In this document: in pieces, positions 18,358 to 26,776 of the stretch
Layout of the letters: every line of letters begins with the position of its first letter
How positions within the stretch are numbered: position 1 is the stretch's first letter
NCBI RefSeq assembly: GCF_011758645.1
Contig: NZ_JAAMOZ010000001.1
Span: forward strand, 992,001 to 1,056,000
From: Brooklawnia cerclae
GTDB lineage: Bacteria; Actinomycetota; Actinomycetes; Propionibacteriales; Propionibacteriaceae
Direction of reading: 5' to 3'
Length of the DNA stretch: 64,000 nucleotides
The notes under the pieces: generated by a model
The model's database searches: none
What the model was told of the DNA's origin: nothing
Seen by the model: only the letters and a program-made list of their open reading frames with translations
Translations under genes and position numbers: made by a program

Positions 18358-19680
18358 TCACTTCTCGCCCTGAGCGGCCTTCATGAACCGGCGCTGGTAA
18401 CTGACGACCTGGTTCGTCGAGGTGAACCGTGCCAGGTAGCTGGGCTCCGCGGTCACCACGACGCGATCCGCCATGTCCTCGAACTCCTCGCTGGCCAGCA
18501 GCCTGTCGATGTCGGGGTAGTTCTGGTCACCCTCCATCGAGCAGATGATGAGCCGCGTGTCAGGAAGGTTGGCGTTGCGTAGCACGCGCAGGTTGTGGCG
18601 GACGCCGTCCAGACCGTCGCTGCCCTCGTCGTCCTCGATGTGCCGGTACTCGACGACGGTGCGGGCCTTCTCGACCGCCTGGTCGGGGTCGAAGCCCTCG
18701 TCGGCACCCGAGAGGTAGTCGGTCGAGAGCATGTAGTCGCGCAACTGCACCTTGGCGTCGGCATCACCGGCATCGATGCGATCGAGCAACTCGACGAACT
18801 TGCGTGACTGCACCAGGCGATGGCGGATGAACGAGTTGATGAAGTACGGCCGGGCCTGCAAGGCCATCTGGGTCTGGTAGGGCTCGAACATCAGCGTGTA
18901 GTTGATGCGGTAGCCGGCCTCGTGCAGCTTGAGCGCGAGGTTGTGCCCGCGCAGGGCGTCGGCGGTGCCGGGCTCCCAGTAGCGGGTGTCCAACCGGCCG
19001 TTGCCCTCCAGCAACTGCCCGACGTTGTCGGCGTTCACGGGGCCGGTGTGCGGCACCTTGATGACGACCCGCCATTCCGAGAGCATCTCCTTGAAGAACG
19101 CCGCCTCCTCGAGGATCTTGTTGAAGTCGGGCTCGAAGGGGTTGTTCAGTTCGACCGAGATGTCGACACCGGGGCCCAGGATGCGTCCGAGCTCGGCCAT
19201 CACCTCGTCCCGGGTCGAGAACTTGTGACCGACGTTGGCCTTGTCGTTGTTGATGAACAGGTCGTAGATGATGCCCGGGTTGCAGGTGAGGTTGCCGAGC
19301 AGCGGCGCGATGGGCTCGACCTCGTACGGATTCGCGCTGTCAGCGGAGTAGATCACGTTGGTGGGCCGCTTGCGTCCGTCGGAGTCGTACGAGATGTCTC
19401 GGACGAGGTTCACGTTGAGCAGGCCGTCGGGCTCCAGGTCGTACTCGAAGCGGAAACCCGCGGGGGTGTGCCCGTCAGCGGGCTTGAAGTAGTCGCAGAT
19501 CCGGGCGAACTCGTCGGTGACGCCGATGTACGTCGCACGCTCGGCGATGATCGAGAGTTCCACCGGGTCGAGTCGCTTGTCGAGGACGCGCGTCAGGTGG
19601 TCGCTGACACCACGTGCCGGCTGCAGTCCGAGCGAACGGACGTAGAGGTTCAGCGGCGGCGTGAGGGGGTCGTACGGCAT
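18358..19680 (-). CDS. Transaldolase-like protein with long N-terminal extension
   Basis: A 440-residue protein. From about residue 108 on it follows the transaldolase barrel: strand IYSADSAN with Asp114 where transaldolase has its catalytic Asp, TCNPGIIY (132-139) like TTNPSLI, Lys208 in VIKVPHTG as the Schiff-base lysine, and INYTLMFEPYQTQMALQA (259-276) like INVTLIFSLEQA. The first 107 residues are an extension not found in ordinary transaldolases, and the C-terminus is also longer. A ketose/aldose transaldol reaction or a related retro-aldol cleavage is likely. It is the last gene of the leftward operon that also codes for an FGGY kinase, an aldolase and a transporter. Confidence 0.7.
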   Translation of the reverse strand: MPYDPLTPPLNLYVRSLGLQPARGVSDHLTRVLDKRLDPVELSIIAERATYIGVTDEFARICDYFKPADGHTPAGFRFEYDLEPDGLLNVNLVRDISYDSDGRKRPTNVIYSADSANPYEVEPIAPLLGNLTCNPGIIYDLFINNDKANVGHKFSTRDEVMAELGRILGPGVDISVELNNPFEPDFNKILEEAAFFKEMLSEWRVVIKVPHTGPVNADNVGQLLEGNGRLDTRYWEPGTADALRGHNLALKLHEAGYRINYTLMFEPYQTQMALQARPYFINSFIRHRLVQSRKFVELLDRIDAGDADAKVQLRDYMLSTDYLSGADEGFDPDQAVEKARTVVEYRHIEDDEGSDGLDGVRHNLRVLRNANLPDTRLIICSMEGDQNYPDIDRLLASEEFEDMADRVVVTAEPSYLARFTSTNQVVSYQRRFMKAAQGEK

Positions 19681-19686
19681 TGTCTA

Positions 19687-20166
19687 TCAGGCTCCTTTGG
19701 GTGAGTTCTTGCGGGGGAGGAGATTGCGTTCGGCCAGCCCGCGCTCGATGGTCGTGATGGCGCGGGTGTGGCGGACGATGAGGTATCCCAGCGGAATGAG
19801 GAAGATGGCCAGTGCCATCGACAACGGTGCGTTGGTGGGATAGATGAACACGATGGCGATGATCACGACGAAGCCGCCGAGGGTCTCTCGCAGGCGTGCA
19901 CCCTGAAGGTGCTTGCGCGTGTCGAGCAGATTGGCGAGGATGGCTTTCTTCTCCGACGTCGTCTGTTCACGCGACAGATCCTGGTAGAGCTCGGTGCGAT
20001 GTTCCGTCGCGTCCCGCCGCTGCAGGATGAAGCCCCGGACGAGGTAGGCGACCGCGATCACCGCCACTCCCACCGCGAAGGGGTATTGCCCACGTGACCA
20101 GAAGATCGTGGACAGCACACCGCATGACGCGATCGTCATGAGGTAGAAAGCCCATCGGTTCGTCAT
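19687..20166 (-). CDS. Small membrane protein of the catabolic operon
   Basis: A 159-residue protein with two pairs of membrane segments (about 8-24 and 30-48, then 95-112 and 117-133) and a charged cytoplasmic loop between them (QRRDATEHRTELYQDLSREQ). I recognise no family. Its start codon overlaps the stop of the FGGY kinase (ATGA), so its translation is coupled to a catabolic enzyme; it ends 6 bp before the transaldolase-like gene. A transport or anchoring role is a guess. Confidence 0.75.
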   Translation of the reverse strand: MTNRWAFYLMTIASCGVLSTIFWSRGQYPFAVGVAVIAVAYLVRGFILQRRDATEHRTELYQDLSREQTTSEKKAILANLLDTRKHLQGARLRETLGGFVVIIAIVFIYPTNAPLSMALAIFLIPLGYLIVRHTRAITTIERGLAERNLLPRKNSPKGA

Positions 20167-21497
20167 GCAGCCAGCCTTCCGTTGTGATGGCGGACGAGTT
20201 CGACGTTGCCCAGCACGGAGCAGTTGTCGACCACCTCGAAGGTGAAGCCGGGGAACTCCTGTTCCTTCAACTTGATGAACGCGGGGCCCGACAATCCACC
20301 CGTGAGCTTGATCACGCTGTCGAGATCGACGACGTCAGACGCGAGCTTGACCACGTCGTACAGCACCCGGTTCATCGACTTGAGCATGGCGGCGAGCATC
20401 TCGTCCCGGGTGGCCGCCAGGGTGAGGCCGTGCCAGGCACCGGTTCGCTTCTCCAGGCTCTGCCGGTCGCCGGTGAGGTAGGGGTCGAAGGTGACCTCGC
20501 CGTCGGCGACGAACCGCTCGACACAGCTGGGCAGGTACTCGTTGTTGAACGTGGCGCGGTCGAGCTCGCGGCAGAACTGCTCGTAGAACCAGTCGATGCC
20601 GAAACCGCCCGCGGTGGTGGCGTAGATCTGCCAGACGCCCGGCAGGGCGGAGTTGCGCAGGTAGTAGCCGGGGTTGGTGACGGGCTTGTCGATCAGGATG
20701 CTGACCATGTCGCTGCTGCCGGCGGTGTTCATAATGCGGCCGGCGCGGTCGTTGCGGGCGCCCATCTGGGCCGAGGCCATGTCGTTGGTGCCGACGGCGA
20801 CGGGGATCCCAGCCGGGATGCCGAAACGCTCGGCCACCTCGGGCAGCAGCGTGCCCAGGAACTCACCGGGGTTGCGGATGTCGCCGAACCACTCGTGCTT
20901 GAGCCCGAAGGCGTCGAGCAACTCCGCCGACCAGCCGCCCTGGGAGGTCGTCTCGTACAGGCCCAGCATGGACGCGTTCACGAGGTCGACCATCCATTCG
21001 CCGGTGAGGCGGTGGTGCACATAGGTCGGCAGGTGCCCGATGCGGTACGTGTTCTCCAGCACCTCGGGCTCGTTCTGCTGCATCCACAGGATGGTCATGA
21101 TGCCGGCGCCGCCCGCGAAGGGGTAGATGCCCGCGATGGACAGGTACCGCTCCTTGCCGACGACCTCGTCGATGTAGTCGGTGATGGCGCGGCTGCGGCG
21201 GTCCATGTGCGTGATGATGTTCGGGTAGGCCAGCGTCCCGTCCTCGGCGATGAAGACCGGCGAGGGGGAGAACGTGTCGTAGCACAGGGCGCCGACCTGC
21301 GAGCGGAGATCGGCGGGCAGCCGCTGCGCGGCCTGCTCGGTGGCTTCGAAGAGCACGTCCGGATCGATCTCGACCTTCTCTCCCGGCAGCAGGATGTAGG
21401 GGTATTCCTGCTTCTGCGAGGCGAGCACGGTGAGGTTGTCGTCCAGCACCTCCATCTTGACTGTGGAGGTGCCGAAGTCGATGGACAGGTAATACAT
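20163..21497 (-). CDS. FGGY-family carbohydrate kinase
   Basis: A 444-residue kinase of the FGGY family, which phosphorylates sugars or polyols with ATP. The N-terminal phosphate loop reads SIDFGTSTVKMEV (5-17), the catalytic base is Asp239 in AVGTNDMASAQMG, and the adenine loop is KLTGGLSG near 404. The subfamily (xylulose, erythritol, apulose, or other) cannot be set from motifs. It sits 18 bp after the DHDPS-like aldolase and overlaps the membrane-protein gene by four bases, so all are one operon. Confidence 0.85.
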   Translation of the reverse strand: MYYLSIDFGTSTVKMEVLDDNLTVLASQKQEYPYILLPGEKVEIDPDVLFEATEQAAQRLPADLRSQVGALCYDTFSPSPVFIAEDGTLAYPNIITHMDRRSRAITDYIDEVVGKERYLSIAGIYPFAGGAGIMTILWMQQNEPEVLENTYRIGHLPTYVHHRLTGEWMVDLVNASMLGLYETTSQGGWSAELLDAFGLKHEWFGDIRNPGEFLGTLLPEVAERFGIPAGIPVAVGTNDMASAQMGARNDRAGRIMNTAGSSDMVSILIDKPVTNPGYYLRNSALPGVWQIYATTAGGFGIDWFYEQFCRELDRATFNNEYLPSCVERFVADGEVTFDPYLTGDRQSLEKRTGAWHGLTLAATRDEMLAAMLKSMNRVLYDVVKLASDVVDLDSVIKLTGGLSGPAFIKLKEQEFPGFTFEVVDNCSVLGNVELVRHHNGRLAA

Positions 21498-21515
21498 CGC
21501 GGTGATGATCCCTTC

Positions 21516-22436
21516 TCAGGCCTGGAAGTTGTGGAGTCGTTCGAGACCGGACTCCAGCGCGGTGCGGATCTCGGCCTCCTGCTCGGGGGTGACGGGGCGG
21601 ATCGGGCGGCGCGGGGCGCCGGCGTGGTAGCCGCGCAGGTTCATGGCGGCCTTCAGACTCGCGACCCCCTGCTTGCCACCGCCGCTCTTCGCCACGGCGG
21701 CCAGGATGCGGTAGTAGCGGCGAGCGGCCTCGGGGCTCTCGCCGAAGTAGAGGTCGGTGAGCCGGGCGCACTCGTCGGGCAGGTAGTCGGACGCGGAGAC
21801 GACGCCGCCGATGCCCCCGAAGGCGAGGGCGGTCATGATGTTGCTCAACGAGCCGGCGAGCACTTCGAAGTCGTCGCGAGCCCCGGCGGCGAGCATGTAG
21901 TCGGCCATCATGGCGGGCGAGGTGTCCTTGATGCCGTCGATGTTCGGGTGGTTGGCCAACTCGGTCAGCGCGTTCGGCGGGACGACGACCCCGTTGGCGT
22001 AGCCCGGGGCCACGTACAGGAGGATCGGGACCGGGCTGGCATCCGCGACCGCGGTGTAGTAGTCGATGAGTGCCGGCCCGTTCGCCAGCTTGGCGAAGTA
22101 GTTGGGGGTCAGGACGGAGATGTAGTCGATCCGGTCCATCCAGGGTTCCAGCGATCTGATGAACTCGATCGTGGTGCGCGTGGACTCACGGCCCGCGCCG
22201 GCGATGAGGGTCTTGTCGCCCTTGAGCCCGGCGGCCGTGCCGATCACGGTGCGGGACTCGTCGTCGTCGAGCGCCTTGAACTCGCCGTTCGTGCCGAGCA
22301 CCATGTAGCCGGCGACGCCGGTTTCCCCCCACAGCCCGAAGTTGTGCTCCAGTGCGGCGACGTCGACGGCGTCGTCCCTGCCGGCATCGAAGGGTGTGGC
22401 GACGGGGATGATGATGCCGCGCAGTTTCTCGCTCAT
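21516..22436 (-). CDS. DHDPS/NAL-family aldolase
   Basis: A 306-residue class I aldolase of the dihydrodipicolinate synthase family. The pyruvate-binding loop is GTNGEF (48-53), the catalytic Tyr is Tyr141 in LLYVAPGYANG, and the Schiff-base Lys is Lys170 in IDGIKDTSP. True DapA proteins act in lysine synthesis, but this copy is in a catabolic operon, so cleavage of a 2-keto-3-deoxy sugar acid, or a related dehydration, is more likely. The start at 22436 follows AAAGGAG; the apparent longer frame upstream is non-coding. Confidence 0.85.
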   Translation of the reverse strand: MSEKLRGIIIPVATPFDAGRDDAVDVAALEHNFGLWGETGVAGYMVLGTNGEFKALDDDESRTVIGTAAGLKGDKTLIAGAGRESTRTTIEFIRSLEPWMDRIDYISVLTPNYFAKLANGPALIDYYTAVADASPVPILLYVAPGYANGVVVPPNALTELANHPNIDGIKDTSPAMMADYMLAAGARDDFEVLAGSLSNIMTALAFGGIGGVVSASDYLPDECARLTDLYFGESPEAARRYYRILAAVAKSGGGKQGVASLKAAMNLRGYHAGAPRRPIRPVTPEQEAEIRTALESGLERLHNFQA

Positions 22437-22522
22437 GGATCTCCTTTGTTCGATGGATCGACTCGTCGATGGCCTGGGGGACGTGGGGGCGGCCCCTTTC
22501 GGTGGCCGCCCCCACGTGGTGG

Positions 22523-24016
22523 TTAGAGCGCTTGGAAGAACTGGATGAGGCCGATCACGCCCATGACGGTCATGGCCACGCCGGAGATCGCGAGGATCAC
22601 CTGCATGAGTGGCTTCATACGCAGATTCGCCGGTAGCACCTTGTGTTCTGTGTAGAGCAGGATGAACGCCCACAGGCCCAGGGCGAACACGCCGCCAAGG
22701 ATGCCCGCGAACGAGATCACCACCGTGTAGCTCACACCCGAGACGGCGAGGATGATGGCAGTGCCGAGGGTGTAGGTGGCGACGGCGAGCTTGACCTTGA
22801 ACCAGTTCTTCGGGTTGTTCAGGGCCGGGAAGGCCGGCGAGAACGCCTCACGGAACGTGTACGGATAGGTCGTCGTCAGCAGTGCCTGCATCGAACCCCA
22901 GAAGGCGCACCAGATGGCCAGCTGATACAGGTACTTCAACACCGGGAGGATGTTCGTGAAGAACCGTGCCTGCTCCTCCAGGATGTTCGTGTCGCTCGGC
23001 ACCTGACGCACCCCGTCGGTGCCGAGGATGACGGTGCCGAGGATCATGAAGGTCATGGCGAAGATGCCGACCGCGATGAACGAGGTGACGGCGTCGATCT
23101 TGACGGCCTTGACGCCGAGGCGAGCGCGATCGAGGTTCTCGTCGTCCTGGGCGATCGGGATGAGTTGGCCAGGGCCCAGCGCCTGAAGCTGCGCGTTGAT
23201 CTCCGCGTTGTCGGAGCGGCCGAGCATGCCCCAGGTCTTCTCGCGGAAGGTACCGACGTAGCCGATGTAGTCGTAGAGGCCGCCGCCGAGAGCGCCCAGG
23301 TACGAGATGATCTCCATCGGGATGGCGCGTGCGGCGACCGACGGGAAGTCGGCCTGCACCCAGTCCGGGTAGCTGCTGGGCAGCTGCGGCAGGAGGCCCT
23401 CGAGGACGCCGCCCCAGTTCGGGGTCGAGACGAACACCGCGATGAGCGAGAAGAACACCATGATGCCGACGATGACGGTCTGCAGGTTCTCGACGACGCT
23501 GAAGTTCTTGATCCACAGCGTCGCGTAGGCGATGAGGCCCCACAGGATGCCTGCCCACAGCCAGTTGCCGCTCTGACCGGTGAAGGTCCACGGGGTCCAC
23601 TGCGACAGGGCGAGGATGTAGGCGACGCACCATGCCGGGAAGCAGACGGCCGCGAGGATGCCGAAGAACACGGCCAGCCAGTGGCGGCCGATGCCCGACG
23701 TGCCGACGCCGGGGAGCAGGTGCCCCATGCGCTGGAACGGATGCTCACCGGTGATCACCATGTAGCGACCGGCGGCGTAGGTCACCGTGGCCTTGAAGAT
23801 CGCACCGAAGAGGAACGTCCACAGGATCGTGTAACCAAAAATGGCGCCACCGCGAGTGGCGGAGAAGATCTCGCCGTTGCCGATGGTGACCGAGGCCAGG
23901 ATGAAACCCGGGCCGACAATGCTCAACAGGTCGAAGAACTTCTTGGAAGAGAGCTTCGGCTCTTGTTCGGGATACCGCAGAGGCTCCAGTACGGGTTGTT
24001 CAACCCCAGTACTCAT
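22523..24016 (-). CDS. Nramp-like membrane transporter lacking metal motifs
   Basis: A 497-residue protein with 11-12 membrane segments and the Nramp (SLC11) fold signature GPGFILASVTIGNGE near 35-49. Real metal-ion Nramps have DPGN in the first helix and MPH in the sixth; here the first is replaced by ASVTIGNGE and I find no MPH (the region reads EIISYLGALGGGLYDYIGY). It is the first gene of the leftward operon, with a clear AAAGGAG site before the ATG at 24016. Given the motifs and neighbours, it is probably not a metal importer; uptake of the island's organic substrate is my inference. Confidence 0.8.
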   Translation of the reverse strand: MSTGVEQPVLEPLRYPEQEPKLSSKKFFDLLSIVGPGFILASVTIGNGEIFSATRGGAIFGYTILWTFLFGAIFKATVTYAAGRYMVITGEHPFQRMGHLLPGVGTSGIGRHWLAVFFGILAAVCFPAWCVAYILALSQWTPWTFTGQSGNWLWAGILWGLIAYATLWIKNFSVVENLQTVIVGIMVFFSLIAVFVSTPNWGGVLEGLLPQLPSSYPDWVQADFPSVAARAIPMEIISYLGALGGGLYDYIGYVGTFREKTWGMLGRSDNAEINAQLQALGPGQLIPIAQDDENLDRARLGVKAVKIDAVTSFIAVGIFAMTFMILGTVILGTDGVRQVPSDTNILEEQARFFTNILPVLKYLYQLAIWCAFWGSMQALLTTTYPYTFREAFSPAFPALNNPKNWFKVKLAVATYTLGTAIILAVSGVSYTVVISFAGILGGVFALGLWAFILLYTEHKVLPANLRMKPLMQVILAISGVAMTVMGVIGLIQFFQAL

Positions 24017-24314
24017 CGGATCGCTCCTTTGTGACCGGGGAGCTGCGCCGGGTGCGACAGCTCCGGAACCGCCACCGACCCGCCGAACAATATTGATACG
24101 GGCGAGTCGTGGGTGGAATGCGTCGCGCGGCATGCGTGACGCGGAGGATGGCTGAAGTCCAGCGCCTCGGCGGGCCGGTTCGTCACGGCGGATGTCCTCG
24201 GTTCGTTCCGGGGGATCGCCTGACCGGTACGCTTGTTGATCGCTGGCAACGCTGCCTCCTTTTTCGGCTGGAGGGCGTCGGCCCGTGGGGCACCTTTGCC
24301 GTCCAGCTTCCTAT

Positions 24315-24344
24315 AGCATAGTTGGCCAAACGTGAGTCGGTCAA
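24315..24344 (-). promoter_or_regulatory. Promoter P1 of the leftward operon with overlapping palindrome
   Basis: On the minus strand a -35 TTGACC (24339-24344) and a -10 TATGCT (24315-24320) are separated by 18 bp. The -10 lies within CTATAGCATAG (24311-24321), a CTAT-N3-ATAG palindrome that could be a repressor operator. The transcript would have a leader of about 290 nt before the transporter start. Confidence 0.55.
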
Positions 24345-24506
24345 GAAGGCTCGCGCTTCGGGAAGACGACCGTCGGGGCTTGTCAGAACCCGTCGGTCGT
24401 CACCGGATTGGCGTCCAATCGCGGCTTCTCCGGGGCGCTGTCACGCGGCGACGGCGACTCCCGGACGTCCTTGATGTCGGCCGAGCCATCCAACCAACTT
24501 TCCTAT

Positions 24507-24535
24507 ATCATAGTGGTGTCCGGAGGGTTTGTGAA
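24507..24535 (-). promoter_or_regulatory. Promoter P2 of the leftward operon with overlapping palindrome
   Basis: A second minus-strand promoter reads -35 TTCACA (24530-24535), 17 bp, -10 TATGAT (24507-24512). The -10 again lies in a CTAT-N3-ATAG palindrome (CTATATCATAG, 24503-24513), 192 bp from the first. The repeated arrangement in a 626-bp gene-free gap argues for specific regulation. The rightward gene's own promoter is not evident. Confidence 0.5.
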
Positions 24536-24642
24536 AACCCGAGGCTCCCGGAGGTCAGCCCATCGTCCGAGTTGGCCTCCCGGCCGCTGGCAACGAAGCC
24601 ACGTGCCCACACACGCACGTGTCACCTGAAAGGGAGTAGTGC

Positions 24643-25596
24643 ATGCAGATCAACAAGATCGCGGTCGTCGGGGCAGGCTACATGGGGGGTGGCATCGCGC
24701 AGGAGTACGCGATCGCCGGGCACCCTGTCGTCCTGGCCGACGTGGACGCGGAACTGACGCGTAAGAACCGGGCACGCCTCGTCGCGGAGGCCAAGGACTG
24801 GGAGGAGCGAGGCCTGTTCCGTCCGGGTGAGGCCGCCCTCGTCGAGCAGAACCTCTCCGCGGGCGAGAGCATCGAGGCGGCCGTGGCCGACGCCGATTAC
24901 ATCCAGGAAGCCGTTCCGGAGGTGCCCGAGATCAAGGAGCAGGTGTATCGCCGGATCGAAGCGGCCTGCCGGCCCGACGCCGTGATCGCGAGCAACACCT
25001 CCACCCTGCCGATCGGGCAGCTGGCCGAGGCCCTCGAGCACAAGGGACGCTTCCTCGGCGTCCACTTCTCTAACCCCGCGCCGTTCATCCCCGGCGTCGA
25101 GATCATCGCCCACGAGGGAACAGACGAGGCGATCGTCCCCGATGTCGAGGCGCTGGTCGCCCAGACCGGCAAGCTCACCGCGCGTGTCAAGGACTCGCCC
25201 GGTTTCTGCCTCAACCGCCTGCAGTACGCGCTGCTCAAGGAGGCCATCAACATGGTGGACGAGGGGGTCGTCACGGCCGAGGACCTCGACATCGTCGTGC
25301 GGACGACCTTCGGGTTCCGTCTGCCGTTCTTCGGGCCGTTCGCCATCGCCGACATGGCAGGTCTGGACGTCTACCTGAACTGCTTCCGCACCTTCGAGGA
25401 CCACTACGGTGAGCGTTTCGCCACCCCCGAGGGCCTCAAGGAACTCGTCGCGGGTGGCCATCTCGGCACGAAGAAGGGTGGCGGTTTCGTGATCCCGGCG
25501 GGCGACACCACCGAGTTGGTCGCCTACCGCAACACTGCCTACGGACGCCTGGCACGCCTGGTGGACGAACTCGGCCAGGCGCCGGCCGTCAAGTGA
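24643..25596 (+). CDS. 3-hydroxyacyl-CoA dehydrogenase-like hydroxyacid dehydrogenase
   Basis: A 317-residue NAD-dependent dehydrogenase. The Rossmann motif is GAGYMGGG (10-17), Asp33 at the end of the second strand favours NAD, and the catalytic pair His141/Glu (GVHFSNPAPF, with Asn144) and SNTST (117-121) are in place. The C-terminal all-helical domain includes DSPGFCLNRLQYALLKEA. Relatives include 3-hydroxyacyl-CoA dehydrogenase, carnitine dehydrogenase and L-gulonate 3-dehydrogenase; no other beta-oxidation gene is nearby, so oxidation of a free beta-hydroxy sugar acid is likelier. It is the first gene of a rightward pair with the TIM-barrel gene. Confidence 0.8.
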   Translation: MQINKIAVVGAGYMGGGIAQEYAIAGHPVVLADVDAELTRKNRARLVAEAKDWEERGLFRPGEAALVEQNLSAGESIEAAVADADYIQEAVPEVPEIKEQVYRRIEAACRPDAVIASNTSTLPIGQLAEALEHKGRFLGVHFSNPAPFIPGVEIIAHEGTDEAIVPDVEALVAQTGKLTARVKDSPGFCLNRLQYALLKEAINMVDEGVVTAEDLDIVVRTTFGFRLPFFGPFAIADMAGLDVYLNCFRTFEDHYGERFATPEGLKELVAGGHLGTKKGGGFVIPAGDTTELVAYRNTAYGRLARLVDELGQAPAVK

Positions 25597-25634
25597 CACC
25601 ACCAGAATCCGACACGCACAAAGGAACACAGACC

Positions 25635-26576
25635 ATGCCCAAGTACACCGCTGACAATTGGCCGATCGCCTGCCCGATGCTCTTGTTCGGGGGTCTGGAC
25701 TCCAAGGGGGGCCCGATCCAGGATGCGGCGCCCGAGGAGTGGGACCGGCAGATGCGTGAGGTCTCGCTGATGGGCTTCACCGAGATGGACCCGCTCGACG
25801 TGTGGGTCCGCGTCGGCGACCTGTCGCCCGAGCGGCTCGACCTGTTCAAGCAGGTGATGGCTGCCAACAACCTGACCATCCCGGGAGTCTCGACCTCGCG
25901 CAAGAGCTTGGTGGACGCCGACCGCGGCGCCGATTACCTGGCCTACGGCCATCGGGTCATCGATGCTGCGGTTCTGCTGGGGGCTCGCTACGTGAGCTTC
26001 GGGTTCTTCCAGGCGACCACTCCGGCGCAGAACGCCGCGATCTGGTTCTGGCTGGCCGACGGGTACAAGGACTCGCCCGATCCCGAGATCTACCAACTCG
26101 CGGTCGCGCGCGTCCGTGAACTGGCGAAGCACGCGGCATCCGTGGGCATCGAGATCACCCTCGAGATGTACGAGGACACGTACCTGGGCAGCTCCGAGGG
26201 TTGCCTTCAGTTCGTCCAGGACGTCGACCATCCCGCCTGCGGCCTGAACCCCGACTTCGGGAACCTCGTCCGCCTGCACCGGCCGTTGGAACCGATCACC
26301 GAGGCGTTCGAGCGGATGCTGCCGTACACGAACTACTGGCACATCAAGAACTACACGCGTGACTTCGATCCGGCCACCGGCTCCTACGCGACGCACCCGG
26401 TTCCCCTGGGCGGCGGGTACGTGAACTATCGGCCCATCATCGCCCGTGCCCTGGAACTCGGTTTCGAGGGCGCCTTCATGGTGGAGCACTACGGGTCCGA
26501 CTCGCTGTGGAACCTGGCCGAGAGCCGCGAGTACCTGAGGTCGGTGCTGCGCACCAAGCTGGCTCTTCAGGACTGA
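25635..26576 (+). CDS. Xylose-isomerase-like TIM-barrel protein
   Basis: A 313-residue protein of the sugar phosphate isomerase/epimerase (xylose-isomerase-like TIM barrel) family. A metal site can be read from Glu177 (TLEMYED), Asp207 (NPDFGNL), His236 (YWHIKNY) and Glu284 (VEHYG). Members include isomerases, epimerases, 3-oxo-isoapionate decarboxylase (OiaC) and IolE dehydratase, so the reaction is open. It starts after AAAGGAAC, 38 bp behind the dehydrogenase, so substrate flow dehydrogenase to TIM barrel (oxidation, then decarboxylation or isomerisation) is plausible. Confidence 0.8.
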   Translation: MPKYTADNWPIACPMLLFGGLDSKGGPIQDAAPEEWDRQMREVSLMGFTEMDPLDVWVRVGDLSPERLDLFKQVMAANNLTIPGVSTSRKSLVDADRGADYLAYGHRVIDAAVLLGARYVSFGFFQATTPAQNAAIWFWLADGYKDSPDPEIYQLAVARVRELAKHAASVGIEITLEMYEDTYLGSSEGCLQFVQDVDHPACGLNPDFGNLVRLHRPLEPITEAFERMLPYTNYWHIKNYTRDFDPATGSYATHPVPLGGGYVNYRPIIARALELGFEGAFMVEHYGSDSLWNLAESREYLRSVLRTKLALQD

Positions 26577-26584
26577 GCGGGGTT

Positions 26585-26770
26585 GATCGTCCTTTCGACA
26601 GGCTCAAGGACCTTTTCCCTGAGCCTGTCGAAAGACGTTTCTGAGCTTGTCGAAGAGCTTGAGTTCGTCGGGAGGGGAAAGGACCTTTCGACGGGCTCAA
26701 GGGCCTTTCGACGGGCTCAAGGGCCTTTCGACAAGCTCAAGGAACGCTCGTTGAGCCTGTCGAAACGAGA
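26585..26770. repeat. Cluster of TTCGACA-GGCTCA repeats between convergent genes
   Basis: About eight copies, in both directions, of a short repeat with core TTCGAC(A/G)(G/A)GCTCA or its complement TGAGC(C/T)TGTCGAA fill the 200-bp gap between the TIM-barrel gene and the LarA-like gene. Three head-to-tail copies of CCTTTCGAC(G/A)(G/A)GCTCAAGGG lie at about 26690-26744. The core is the same as the inner arms of the 113-bp array at 11 kb, but the arrangement differs. It could serve as a bidirectional terminator. Confidence 0.85.
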
Positions 26771-26776
26771 TGAGTC

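Larger units (their letters stand above)
24017..24642. other. Gene-free divergent control region
   Basis: The 626 bp between the transporter and the hydroxyacid dehydrogenase start sites hold no credible gene. They contain the two leftward promoter/palindrome elements and, near 24627-24640, the AAAGGGAG site of the rightward gene. The two AT-rich islands stand out against very GC-rich surroundings. A long leader RNA for the leftward operon is possible, but I see no known riboswitch fold. Confidence 0.6.

Noticed and set aside
21516-22436. dapA of lysine synthesis
   Set aside because: Family motifs fit, but the operon is catabolic and no dapB or dap genes are adjacent.
20184-22526. 780-codon open frame antisense to the FGGY kinase and aldolase
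   Set aside because: Shadow frame without conserved motifs; the sense genes have good ribosome sites and catalytic residues.
22523-24016. mntH manganese transporter
   Set aside because: The fold signature fits, but the DPGN and MPH metal motifs are absent.
24643-25596. Reading the dehydrogenase as a beta-oxidation gene
   Set aside because: No thiolase, acyl-CoA dehydrogenase or hydratase is nearby; all neighbours are carbohydrate enzymes.
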